Assembly (NCBI GenBank): GCA_964571595.1
Contig: CAZNCJ010000003.1
Location: 13,477-77,476 of the forward strand
DNA: 64,000 nt
Direction of reading: 5' to 3'
Source of the DNA: CALCKU01 sp964571595
GTDB lineage: Bacteria; Pseudomonadota; Alphaproteobacteria; Caulobacterales; Maricaulaceae
Shown: positions 45,198-52,937 of the stretch, piece after piece
Numbering within the stretch: the stretch's first letter is position 1
How the letters are laid out: each line of letters begins with the position of its first letter
Notes under the pieces: model-generated
The model's database searches: none
Told to the model about the DNA's origin: nothing
The model's input: only the letters and a program-made list of their open reading frames with translations
Program-made: the position numbers and the translations under genes

Positions 45198-46092
45198 GAC
45201 GACGACGGCCACCACGCCCGCGCCGCCCTCCTTCTTCGCCTTCGGCAGGTGCCGGACGGTAATGCTTGATCCAATTTGCACATCCCGGATCAACACCGTT
45301 AAGCACATCACTGGCGCGCACAGATGAGACAAGTCCGTCATGCAGAGGATTGACAATCGCCGATGTCATACCGGCGCAGGCCAACATAGGTAAAAACGCA
45401 TTATTGATCGTGTGGCGCTCTGGCAGGCCAAAGGCGACATTTGACGCCCCGCATGTTGTATTCACACCTAGTTCCTTGCGCAAACGCCCGACAAGTTTAA
45501 ATACATCTGTTCCGGCACTATTGACGGCACCGATTGGCATGACAAGCGGGTCGACGACAACATCTTCGGGTTTTATTCCGTAATCAGAAGCCCGGTTTAC
45601 AATGCGTTTGGCCACTTCAAACCGCACATCAGGGTCTTCGGAAATCCCTGTATCATCATTGGAAATCGCCACAACCGCACAATCATATTTCGCGACAAGC
45701 GGCAGAATACGCTCCATGACTTCTTCTTCCGCCGTTGTTGAGTTTAGCAAAGGACGGCCCTCATAGGCTTTAAGTCCTGATTCCAGCGCGTCCATCACCG
45801 AACTATCAATGCATAAAGGGACATCGGTGAGGCTCTGGATAAGCGGAATAACTTCGGACATAATCAAGGCTTCATCGGCCAGCGGGACACCGACATTCAC
45901 GTCGAGTATCTGCGCACCGGCTTCGACCTGTGCCAAGGCTTCTTTCTTGACGCGCCAATAATTAAACTCTTTGAGTTCTTTTGAAAATAATTTGCGCCCT
46001 GTGGGATTAATCCGTTCACCAATCATCGTGAAAGGTTGATCAAATCCGATAACTACCTCTTTGGTTTTTGAGGCTAAGATTGTACGTGCCAT
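45190..46092 (-). CDS. Methyl-corrinoid:tetrahydrofolate methyltransferase (pterin-binding family)
   Basis: The 300-residue protein is a dihydropteroate-synthase-like barrel of the MeTr/AcsE/MtgA group. It contains TMIGERINPTGRKLFSKEL, AGAQILDVNVGVPLADE, VPLCIDSSVMDALESGLKAY, VAISNDDTG, and NTTCGASNVAFGLPERHTINNAFLPMLACAGMTSAIVNP. It should move the methyl group from the methylated corrinoid protein to tetrahydrofolate. The final 20 residues (after APAEGEEG) are almost only Gly and Arg, which is not part of the catalytic barrel. It is followed by the GFA gene with an 8-base overlap, and metF lies just upstream. Confidence 0.93.
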   Translation of the reverse strand: MARTILASKTKEVVIGFDQPFTMIGERINPTGRKLFSKELKEFNYWRVKKEALAQVEAGAQILDVNVGVPLADEALIMSEVIPLIQSLTDVPLCIDSSVMDALESGLKAYEGRPLLNSTTAEEEVMERILPLVAKYDCAVVAISNDDTGISEDPDVRFEVAKRIVNRASDYGIKPEDVVVDPLVMPIGAVNSAGTDVFKLVGRLRKELGVNTTCGASNVAFGLPERHTINNAFLPMLACAGMTSAIVNPLHDGLVSSVRASDVLNGVDPGCANWIKHYRPAPAEGEEGGRRGRGGRRRRG

Positions 46093-46124
46093 ATTATATT
46101 AGGTCCTAATTTTGTATTTCATGT

Positions 46125-46982
46125 TCAGGCCGCAACGATGGTTTTATCGTTTGGCCAGCTACCCCGCTCGGTTAACCAAGCTGTTGATTTCTTAATGCCT
46201 CCAAAAGGAAACACATGAATTTGTGTAATAAGAGATGCCTCTATCTGATTCCAATGGGCCTCAATGGGGTCGACAATATCATTCGGGTCAAACCCTTTGA
46301 CCATCGTCGCCATCGCTCCGCCGCGCTTTTTCAAAAAGTTCAGTGAATTGCCAACACCGCACATTGCCGCAAATTTTATCAAAGTTGTAACTTTGGCTGG
46401 CCCGGCCACACCCAGATGTACAGGCAAGGTTATACCCGCCGCGCGAAGATCATGCGCCCAGTCAATAAATTGAGGTGCATCAAAGCCGAATTGGGTCACA
46501 ATCCGCATATTTAAACCTGTCTTTTCCGCAAAGGCCTGCTTTTGGTGCAAGGCTTCCATGGCGATATCATTATCAAAATCAGGAGAACCTTCAGGATGTC
46601 CGGCAACACCCATATGTGTAATGCCGTTTCGCTCAAAAACGCCTGTCTCTAACACGGTCATTGTCGAATCAAACTCACCAGCAGGTTTATCAAGCCCGCC
46701 GCCAATCACCAGAACGTCCCTCACGCCCGCCTCAATAGACAGACGCTTGACGCGGTCTTCTAAAATATCTGCACTGATCATCCGTCTGGCCGCAAAATGC
46801 GGGACGGGCTCATAGCCCAGATCACGCACGCGCTTCGCGGCAGAGACAAGATACTCCGTCGGGTCTGTCCCGACATCCGTAATATAAACACGTCCGCCTT
46901 TCGGAAACAGGTCAATCAAGGCCTGACTTTCGACGGCTTGTTTCGGAGAAACTTCAATAGAGGCTGGAATATGTTTAGACAT
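46125..46982 (-). CDS. metF: Methylenetetrahydrofolate reductase family protein
   Basis: The protein is a TIM-barrel MTHFR: GRVYITDVGTDPTEYLVSAAKRVRDLGYEPVPHFAARRM, DVLVIGGGLDKPAGEF, GVAGHPEGSPDF and MRIVTQFGFDAPQFIDWAHDLRAAGITLPVHLGVAGPA. I start at the ATG at 46982, because a GAGGAAG ribosome site lies 4 bases upstream; this overlaps the DUF1638 gene by 8 bases. In this operon it is likely to work in the oxidative direction, turning methyl-THF into methylene-THF. That is inference from neighbours. It may also serve ordinary methionine synthesis. Confidence 0.9.
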   Translation of the reverse strand: MSKHIPASIEVSPKQAVESQALIDLFPKGGRVYITDVGTDPTEYLVSAAKRVRDLGYEPVPHFAARRMISADILEDRVKRLSIEAGVRDVLVIGGGLDKPAGEFDSTMTVLETGVFERNGITHMGVAGHPEGSPDFDNDIAMEALHQKQAFAEKTGLNMRIVTQFGFDAPQFIDWAHDLRAAGITLPVHLGVAGPAKVTTLIKFAAMCGVGNSLNFLKKRGGAMATMVKGFDPNDIVDPIEAHWNQIEASLITQIHVFPFGGIKKSTAWLTERGSWPNDKTIVAA

Positions 46983-47619
46983 TGGCTTCCTCAAATTGTG
47001 ATCTTGATAAAAGCTCGCCCTCTGGCGACATCCATGAAATAGCCGTTTCTAAGGCACCGTAACCCACAGCCTTATGCTCAAAGCTCAGACCAAGAAATAG
47101 GGCGGCCTCGCGGGCTTTATTTAAGAGCTCCGCATTCGGATTTTGTGACAGATAGACCAGCTTTTTATAATGGGTAAAATATGTCTCTTTAAGGTCTGGA
47201 TAGCGGTCTATGCCCATGCCTTTCACAATAAGGGTCTGGAAATGCCGGGCCAGATAATCAGTAAGGAAGAATGTACCAAGCTCTTCTTCCATCAACCTTT
47301 CAAAATTGCCAAGTCCCGCATAAAAAGCATAACAATGATTACCTGGCAAACGCGTGGTGTTAGGATAGTCTTTCAAAAGACGATCAAGGCCTCCGCCTGT
47401 CCCGCAATCACCATAACCGATCAAGACCCGGTCATACTCAGCCGCCTTTTTATCCAAAACAGTTTTCAATCCCGGTACTATTTTTTCGGGATGGTTATGA
47501 TATTCAGCCGGCAGGCATTGCAAATCTACGGTAAAGTCAAACTGCTTTAACAACGCCACAATCTCTTTGGCCAAGGCGCCGCACGCCAGTACAAAGGTCT
47601 TATGTGCCTGAGCCGCCAT
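46975..47619 (-). CDS. DUF1638 protein of the corrinoid operon
   Basis: The protein shows the DUF1638 pattern: TFVLACGALAKEIVALLKQF, QCLPAEYHNHPEKIVPGLKTVLD, RVLIGYGDCGTGGGLDRLL and LPGNHCYAFYAGLGNFERLMEEELGTFFLTDYLARHF. The conserved Cys residues in ACGAL, GDCGTGG and GNHCYAF could bind a metal or iron-sulfur centre. The ATG at 47619 follows the corrinoid gene stop by one base. DUF1638 genes recur next to corrinoid methyltransferase genes, so a role in corrinoid or cofactor handling is likely, but no function is established. Confidence 0.88.
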   Translation of the reverse strand: MAAQAHKTFVLACGALAKEIVALLKQFDFTVDLQCLPAEYHNHPEKIVPGLKTVLDKKAAEYDRVLIGYGDCGTGGGLDRLLKDYPNTTRLPGNHCYAFYAGLGNFERLMEEELGTFFLTDYLARHFQTLIVKGMGIDRYPDLKETYFTHYKKLVYLSQNPNAELLNKAREAALFLGLSFEHKAVGYGALETAISWMSPEGELLSRSQFEEANV

Positions 47620-47620
47620 C

Positions 47621-48310
47621 TTACCGGTTTTTACCCATAATCGCTTTAGCAAGCTCAGAACTCATAGCTGCATCGCGGCCATAAGTATGGGCATTAATCG
47701 CATCCGCAAATTCCTGATTAAGCGGCGCTCCGCCTACCATAACCGGAAGCTCTTTTAAAATGCCGCGCTTATCAAGCTCTTCAATCACAACGCCCATATA
47801 AGGCATGGTTGTTGTTAACAGCGCTGACATGCCGAGAATATTAGGTTCATGCTCGTCAATAGCGGCCAGAAATTCTTCAACAGGCGTATTAATTCCCAGA
47901 TCAATGACCTCGAAACCAGCCCCTTCAAGCATCATGCCCACAAGGTTTTTACCAATATCGTGAATGTCACCTTTGACAGTACCAATGACATATTTCCCGA
48001 CACTGGTATTATTATCACTATTGGCCAGAATGGGACGCAACAAGCCCATACCGCCCTTCATAGCGTTCGCGCTTTGCAAAACCTCTGGGACGAATAAAAT
48101 ACCATCACGAAAATCAATGCCGACTATGCGCATACCTTCGACCAAGGCGTCATTGAGTACCATATTGGCATCCCACCCGCGGTCGAGCAGAATTTGAGTA
48201 CCCTCTGTAACTTCCGGGATCATACCGTCATAAAGGTCGTCCTGCATTTGCTGAACGAGCTCGTTATCATCGAGGTCTTTTAAGATGATTTCTTCTTCTT
48301 GGTCACTCAT
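47621..48310 (-). CDS. Corrinoid (B12-binding) methyl-carrier protein
   Basis: The 229-residue protein has a helical cap (EVTEGTQILLDRGWDANMVLNDALVEGMRIVGIDFRDGILFVPEVLQSANAM). The B12-binding fold follows, with GTVKGDIHDIGKNLVGMMLEGAGFEVIDLG, in which Asp115-x-His117-x-x-Gly120 supplies the lower cobalt ligand. LGMSALLTTTMPYMGVVIEEL comes next. It resembles MtbC/MttC-type carriers. It should accept a methyl group from the MttB homologue and give it to the folate methyltransferase, with RACo restoring it when oxidised. A perfect hairpin lies 16 bases before the ATG. Confidence 0.96.
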   Translation of the reverse strand: MSDQEEEIILKDLDDNELVQQMQDDLYDGMIPEVTEGTQILLDRGWDANMVLNDALVEGMRIVGIDFRDGILFVPEVLQSANAMKGGMGLLRPILANSDNNTSVGKYVIGTVKGDIHDIGKNLVGMMLEGAGFEVIDLGINTPVEEFLAAIDEHEPNILGMSALLTTTMPYMGVVIEELDKRGILKELPVMVGGAPLNQEFADAINAHTYGRDAAMSSELAKAIMGKNR

Positions 48311-48325
48311 TTTACTACTCCATAA

Positions 48326-48349
48326 ACATATAAAGATTTATTTATATGT
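48326..48349 (-). promoter_or_regulatory. Perfect 9-bp hairpin before the corrinoid protein gene
   Basis: ACATATAAA-GATTTA-TTTATATGT is a perfect inverted repeat in the 58-base gap between fhs and the corrinoid gene. It ends 16 bases before the corrinoid ATG. A further TATATG copy lies just upstream on the transcript. It could be an mRNA-stabilising stem, an attenuator or an operator; there is no T-run. Confidence 0.5.
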
Positions 48350-48368
48350 GGGTCTCTATATGTTTTTC

Positions 48369-50069
48369 CTAGGCAAGTCCAACGATTTGTCCGTCTTCAT
48401 CAAGACCAATATCAAGCGCGGCAGGATGGCGCGGCAAACCCGGCATACGCATAATGGTTCCGCAGATAGCGACAACAAAGCCAGCGCCAGCATTTAACGT
48501 CGCTTCGCGCACTTCGACATTATGTCCTGAAGTCGCGCCGAGCTGTTTGGCATCGGTTGAAAAACTGGATTGTGTCTTGGCGATACAGATAGGTAAATGC
48601 CCGAAACCCATTTTTTCTATTTGGCGGAAAGCGGTCTTGGCCGCCGGGCTGATAGTCACGCTCTCAGCGCGGTAGATTTCCTTCGCGATTTTTTCGACTT
48701 TAACCGCCAGCTTATCGTCATCAGCATACATCATATTGATTTTTGGCTTGGGCTTATCCAGCTCGGCTTTAACCGCCTTGGCCAGATCCTCTGCCCCTGC
48801 TCCGCCTTCAGCCCAGTGACGCGCAATGACCATAGGGACATTTTCTTTGTCGCAAATCTCTTGGATAACGGCAATTTCCGCATCCGTGTCATGGACAAAA
48901 TGATTTATCGAGACAACAGGTGTAACGCCGAATTTTTTAAGGTTTTGAATATGGCGCTCGACATTGACACAACCCGCGCGCACAGCCTCGACATTAGCCG
49001 GGCCCAAATCTGATTTCGGCACACCGCCCTGCATTTTCATAGCGCGCACTGTACAAACTAGAACAACCGCATCCGGACGCAGGCCAGACTGACGGCATTT
49101 AATATCAAGGAACTTCTCTGCCCCAAGATCAGCCCCGAACCCGGCTTCGGTTACGACAACATCTGTCATTTTCAAAGCCGTCTGGGTGGCAACCACAGAG
49201 TTACAGCCATGGGCGATATTGGCAAATGGCCCGCCGTGAATAAACGCCATATTATGTTCGATAGATTGCACAAGATTTGGCTGGAAGGCATCTTTTAGCA
49301 GAACGGTTACTGCTCCGTCTGCGCCAATATCGCGTACTGTCACAGGCTTCTTTTTATGGGTTTTGGCAACAATAATATCACCGATACGTTTTTGCAGATC
49401 CTTCAAATCTGTCGCCAAACAGAAGATCGCCATAATTTCGGAAGCCACAGTAATATCAAAACCGCCTTCGCGGACAATACCCTGTGTCGGACCACCCATA
49501 CCCATAACAATATGACGTAAGGCCCGATCATTCATATCGACAACGCGGCGCCATGTAATCCGGCGCGGATCAATATCAAGCTCATTACCCCACTGCATAT
49601 GATTATCCAGCATGGCTGAGATCAGAGAATGGGCAGAGGTGATGGCATGAAAATCACCGTTAAAATGTAGATTAATATCTTCCATTGGCAGAACTTGCGC
49701 CCGACCACCACCAGCGGCACCGCCTTTCATACCAAAGCACGGACCAAGGGACGGTTCGCGCAGACAGACCATAGACTTAACGCCTATCCGGTTAAGGCCG
49801 TCATTTAAGCCAACTGAAGTTGTTGTTTTCCCTTCACCAGCCGGTGTCGGGGTGACAGCCGTTACAAGGACAAGCTTTCCGTCAGGCTTGCCTTTCAAGC
49901 TATCGATATAATCAAGTGAGAGTTTGGCTTTATAGTGACCATAAGGCACCAGCGCGTCAGCTGGAATACCCAATTTTTCCTCTGCCAAGGGCAATAAAGG
50001 TTTCATCGTCGCGGCCCGCGCAATTTCTATATCTGGTGCACCGGGTGGGGGGAGGGTGGAAGCGGACAT
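48369..50069 (-). CDS. fhs: Formate-tetrahydrofolate ligase
   Basis: The 566-residue protein is canonical FTHFS: LVTAVTPTPAGEGKTTTSVGLNDGLNRIG (ATP site), LREPSLGPCFGMKGGAAGGGRAQVLPMEDINLHFNGDFHAITSAHSLISAMLDNH, and MGFGHLPICIAKTQSSFS near the C-terminus. It joins formate to THF with ATP, or runs in reverse to gain ATP from formyl-THF. As first gene of the corrinoid operon, and with formate dehydrogenase nearby, the reverse, energy-yielding direction is plausible for methyl oxidation. Upstream is an AT-rich divergent promoter region shared with dddP. Confidence 0.97.
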   Translation of the reverse strand: MSASTLPPPGAPDIEIARAATMKPLLPLAEEKLGIPADALVPYGHYKAKLSLDYIDSLKGKPDGKLVLVTAVTPTPAGEGKTTTSVGLNDGLNRIGVKSMVCLREPSLGPCFGMKGGAAGGGRAQVLPMEDINLHFNGDFHAITSAHSLISAMLDNHMQWGNELDIDPRRITWRRVVDMNDRALRHIVMGMGGPTQGIVREGGFDITVASEIMAIFCLATDLKDLQKRIGDIIVAKTHKKKPVTVRDIGADGAVTVLLKDAFQPNLVQSIEHNMAFIHGGPFANIAHGCNSVVATQTALKMTDVVVTEAGFGADLGAEKFLDIKCRQSGLRPDAVVLVCTVRAMKMQGGVPKSDLGPANVEAVRAGCVNVERHIQNLKKFGVTPVVSINHFVHDTDAEIAVIQEICDKENVPMVIARHWAEGGAGAEDLAKAVKAELDKPKPKINMMYADDDKLAVKVEKIAKEIYRAESVTISPAAKTAFRQIEKMGFGHLPICIAKTQSSFSTDAKQLGATSGHNVEVREATLNAGAGFVVAICGTIMRMPGLPRHPAALDIGLDEDGQIVGLA

Positions 50070-50355
50070 AAGTTAGAACCTTTAAATATAGTATTTTCAC
50101 CCCTTTATGCATAAATTATCAAAAATTTGTATAACAAATTCGACATTTAGTTTATAATTTACGACATTATACTTATAAACTTAGATTCGCTTTATCTATC
50201 TTTTATAAAAGTTCCACTTATCCTTTTGATAATAATACGCAATATTACGCTTTCATGCCTCATTACATCTAAAATTAGACCTAGACTTGTGCTATCATTC
50301 AAACACAATTTTACGACATTTCTTGTAAATTCTACCTTATAGGCACGGCCAGAAT
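50070..50355. promoter_or_regulatory. AT-rich divergent promoter region between fhs and dddP
   Basis: This 286-base gap is far richer in A and T than the flanking genes. It contains the inverted repeat AATTTGT-ATA-ACAAATT at 50124-50140, about 55 bases before the fhs start. The word TTTACGACATT occurs twice (50158-50168 and 50310-50320), one copy near each gene; CGACATT also occurs at 50141-50147. These are candidate regulator sites for the two divergent operons. No gene is seen. Confidence 0.5.
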
Positions 50356-51669
50356 ATGACCTCACCTTTTTCACCAAAACAACGCAAGATCGGGCCCAAA
50401 ACCGGACAAGACCTCCCGTCAAATACAGACTTTCCTGCCACAGAACCTACCCAAAAAGCCAAATCTGAACTGCTGGCTGCGGGACTGGCCCTACCCGATC
50501 AGAGCGCAATGCGCCGCTATCGTCTGGACCGTGTCTTGGGCGAGCTGAAAGCACGCGACCTTTCAGGCATATTATTATTTGACCCCGTCAATATTCGATA
50601 TGCTCTGGATGCGCGCAATATGTCGATCTGGACATCAAGAAATTTCTCCAGAGCGGTCTATATTCGCTCTGATGGATACATTGTGTTATGGGATTTTGAT
50701 CGCTGCGAACATTTAAGTGACCACCTCCCCCTGATTTCAGAACACCGCATGAGTGCGGGGGCTTATTATTTCGCCCACGGAGATCAAGAGCGCAAATACG
50801 CCCATGATTTCGCCGCCCAGATAGCAGAGCTCTACGCCAAAGGCGGTAAAGGAACTCTCGCCGTTGATTGTCTTGATCTTGAAGTTATGACGGCCTTATC
50901 TGAACGCAATGTCAGCCTTACAACCGGACAGGTCGTCATGGAACATGCCCGCCTGATAAAAGGCCCGGACGAGATTAAAGCTATGAAATGCGCCGCCTTT
51001 GCCTGCCAAGCCTCTGTCGCGGAAATGCAAGACGCGCTTAGGCCTGACCTCTCGGAAGTCGAGTTGTGGTCTGTCTTACATGCCGGCAATATTGCGCGTG
51101 GTGGCGAGTGGATAGAAACACGGCTATTGGCTTCTGGCCCGCGCACCAATCCGTGGATGGCAGAAGCAGGCCCGCGCATTCTTGAAGAGGGGGATATCTT
51201 GGCCTTTGATACGGATATGATCGGGCTGTATGGTTATATTTGTGATATGTCGCGCTCATGGCTGGTGGGCGACGGAGCTGCAACACAAGAGCAGATAGAG
51301 CTCTACCGTGCCGCCTATGATCACGTCATGACAAATACGCAGCTCCTCGCCCCAGGTGTCTCATTTAAGGATCTGTCATTTAAGGGCGATAATCACGACC
51401 CGAAATACAGAGCCCATCAATATTGCGTCAAAATGCACGGGGTCGGTTTATGCGATGAGTTTCCCAGTATTTACTACCCCGACCAATTTATCGACGGGGC
51501 TGCCGATTACGAACTCGCCCCCGGAATGGTGCTATCGGTCGAGACTTTCGTAGGCGAAGTCGGCGGCAAAGAAGGCATAAAACTTGAAAATGAAGTTCTG
51601 ATAACTCATGATGGCCATGAAGTCATAACCGATTACCCCTTTGATGACAGATTATTAGGAATAGCATGA
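50356..51669 (+). CDS. dddP: DMSP lyase, DddP type (M24 peptidase fold)
   Basis: The 437-residue protein has the M24 pita-bread fold with the long DddP signature NIARGGEWIETRLLASGPRTNPWM. The metal ligands are Asp285 and Asp287 (AFDTDM), Asp297 (YICDMSRSW), His361 (MHGVGLCDE), Glu396 (LSVETFVGE) and Glu411 (KLENEVLI). Asp367 in GLCDE matches the catalytic Asp of characterised DddP, and all seven positions keep a constant offset of 10 from the numbering I recall for the studied roseobacter enzyme. It should split DMSP into dimethyl sulfide and acrylate with a bound iron. A plain prolidase is less likely because the signature is specific. It overlaps the next gene by ATGA. Confidence 0.87.
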   Translation: MTSPFSPKQRKIGPKTGQDLPSNTDFPATEPTQKAKSELLAAGLALPDQSAMRRYRLDRVLGELKARDLSGILLFDPVNIRYALDARNMSIWTSRNFSRAVYIRSDGYIVLWDFDRCEHLSDHLPLISEHRMSAGAYYFAHGDQERKYAHDFAAQIAELYAKGGKGTLAVDCLDLEVMTALSERNVSLTTGQVVMEHARLIKGPDEIKAMKCAAFACQASVAEMQDALRPDLSEVELWSVLHAGNIARGGEWIETRLLASGPRTNPWMAEAGPRILEEGDILAFDTDMIGLYGYICDMSRSWLVGDGAATQEQIELYRAAYDHVMTNTQLLAPGVSFKDLSFKGDNHDPKYRAHQYCVKMHGVGLCDEFPSIYYPDQFIDGAADYELAPGMVLSVETFVGEVGGKEGIKLENEVLITHDGHEVITDYPFDDRLLGIA

Positions 51670-51959
51670 GTGAAGATAGCCCCGTTAAAGCCGATAAGAA
51701 TTTGGAAAATCTCGAAGTTGATGACAGCCCCTGTCAGCTGGTTTGCTCTATGGATAAAGAGAGCGGGTTTTGCTTTGGGTGCGGGCGCACACAAGACGAA
51801 ATCGCTTATTGGACATTTAAGTCGGAGACAGAAAAAACCGCCCTTCGCGCAGAGCTTGAAACCCGCATGCCACCCTTGCGTATAAAACTGGCTGAACGGC
51901 GCAAGCGCCGCCGTGTCAATAAACGCCGCATTTCAAAACCCGACATGCAATCCGAATAA
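51666..51959 (+). CDS. DUF1289 small cysteine protein
   Basis: The 97-residue protein carries the DUF1289 motif SPCQLVCSMDKESGFCFGCGRTQDEIAYW, with four cysteines in the order CxxxC-x8-CxxC, and a very basic C-terminus (AERRKRRRVNKRRISK). The cysteines may hold an iron-sulfur or zinc site. Its start overlaps the dddP stop by four bases (ATGA), so the two are translated together. DUF1289 genes are common in alphaproteobacteria and have no settled role. Confidence 0.9.
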   Translation: MSEDSPVKADKNLENLEVDDSPCQLVCSMDKESGFCFGCGRTQDEIAYWTFKSETEKTALRAELETRMPPLRIKLAERRKRRRVNKRRISKPDMQSE

Positions 51960-51974
51960 CTATCCAAAACATTT

Positions 51975-52937
51975 ATGTTCGGGCAACACACGCAAGACGG
52001 CAAACCCCAGAAAATCGGGTTCTTACTCATTCCGGAATTTTCAATGATTGCCTTTACCGCGGCGATTGAACCCTTGCGCTCTGCAAACAGGCTTCGCCGT
52101 CAATCCCTCTATGAATGGGTGACACTTAGCCTAGACGGACTGCCTGTCACAGCGAGTAACGGCGTGGCGATCACACCGGATATGCCCTTACGCGACAGCC
52201 ATAATTGCGATGTTGTCTTTGTCTGTGCTGGTTTGCGCCCGCAAAAACACCTCTCCCAACCCCTCAGTAATGAATTAAGAGCCTTATCGCTGCGCGGTAA
52301 ATCACTGGGGGCTTTATGTACCGGATCATTTACACTCGCCTATGCCGGATTATTGACGGATTATAAATGCACCATCCATTGGGAAGACACTGAAACCTTT
52401 AAAGAGATTTATCCCAATCTGGATGTTACTGCCAATATTTTCGAAATTGATCGCAACCGGTTTACCTGCGCAGGCGGGACAACCTCTTTGGATATGATGA
52501 TCTATTCCATCAAGCTAGATTTCGGGGAAGCTTTGGCTCTAAATGTCGCCGAACAAATGCTGCATAATTATGTCCGCGAGCCGCGCGATACACAGCGTAT
52601 GGCCCTCACCTCGCGCACGGGTATTCATCATCCGAAATTATTGGCTATGATCGCCTATATGGAAGCCCATATAGAACACCCAATGAGCTTGGAGGCTCTG
52701 GCGAAAAATGTTGGTTTGTCATTACGCCAGGTCGAGAGATTGTTTAAAACCAATCTAGATGTTTCGCCGGGTAAATATTATTTGGGTCTGAGGCTTGCGC
52801 GAGCACGGCAATATTTGCGCCGGACGTCCATGTCCGTCTTAGAAGTAGGGCTGGCGGCTGGGTTTAATTCTGCCTCGTATTTCTCACAATGCTATAAACG
52901 CCATTACGGCCATACCCCGCAATCAGAGCGGGCGTGA
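51975..52937 (+). CDS. GlxA/GbdR-type AraC family regulator
   Basis: The 320-residue protein has an N-terminal DJ-1/PfpI-like domain (KIGFLLIPEFSMIAFTAAIEPLRSANR, VVFVCAGLRPQKH, LGALCTGSFTLAYAGLL). The C-terminal AraC helix-turn-helix pair reads PMSLEALAKNVGLSLRQVERLFKTNLDVSPGKYYLGLRLARARQYL and SVLEVGLAAGFNSASYFSQCYKRHYG. This layout is that of GbdR and CdhR, which sense glycine betaine or carnitine metabolites. It lies 15 bases after the DUF1289 gene in the dddP operon, so a quaternary-ammonium or DMSP-linked signal is a good hypothesis. Its end overlaps the convergent transporter gene by 15 bases. Confidence 0.92.
   Translation: MFGQHTQDGKPQKIGFLLIPEFSMIAFTAAIEPLRSANRLRRQSLYEWVTLSLDGLPVTASNGVAITPDMPLRDSHNCDVVFVCAGLRPQKHLSQPLSNELRALSLRGKSLGALCTGSFTLAYAGLLTDYKCTIHWEDTETFKEIYPNLDVTANIFEIDRNRFTCAGGTTSLDMMIYSIKLDFGEALALNVAEQMLHNYVREPRDTQRMALTSRTGIHHPKLLAMIAYMEAHIEHPMSLEALAKNVGLSLRQVERLFKTNLDVSPGKYYLGLRLARARQYLRRTSMSVLEVGLAAGFNSASYFSQCYKRHYGHTPQSERA

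Noticed and set aside
45197..45356. N-terminal extension of the GFA protein to an ATG at 45356
   Set aside because: It would overlap the folate methyltransferase gene by 167 bases, and the extra residues are the frame-shifted shadow of that gene; the GTG at 45197 fits the family start.
50356..51669. Annotation as plain Xaa-Pro peptidase
   Set aside because: The fold is M24, but GGEWIETRLLASGPRTNPW and the Asp in HGVGLCDE are specific to the DddP group.
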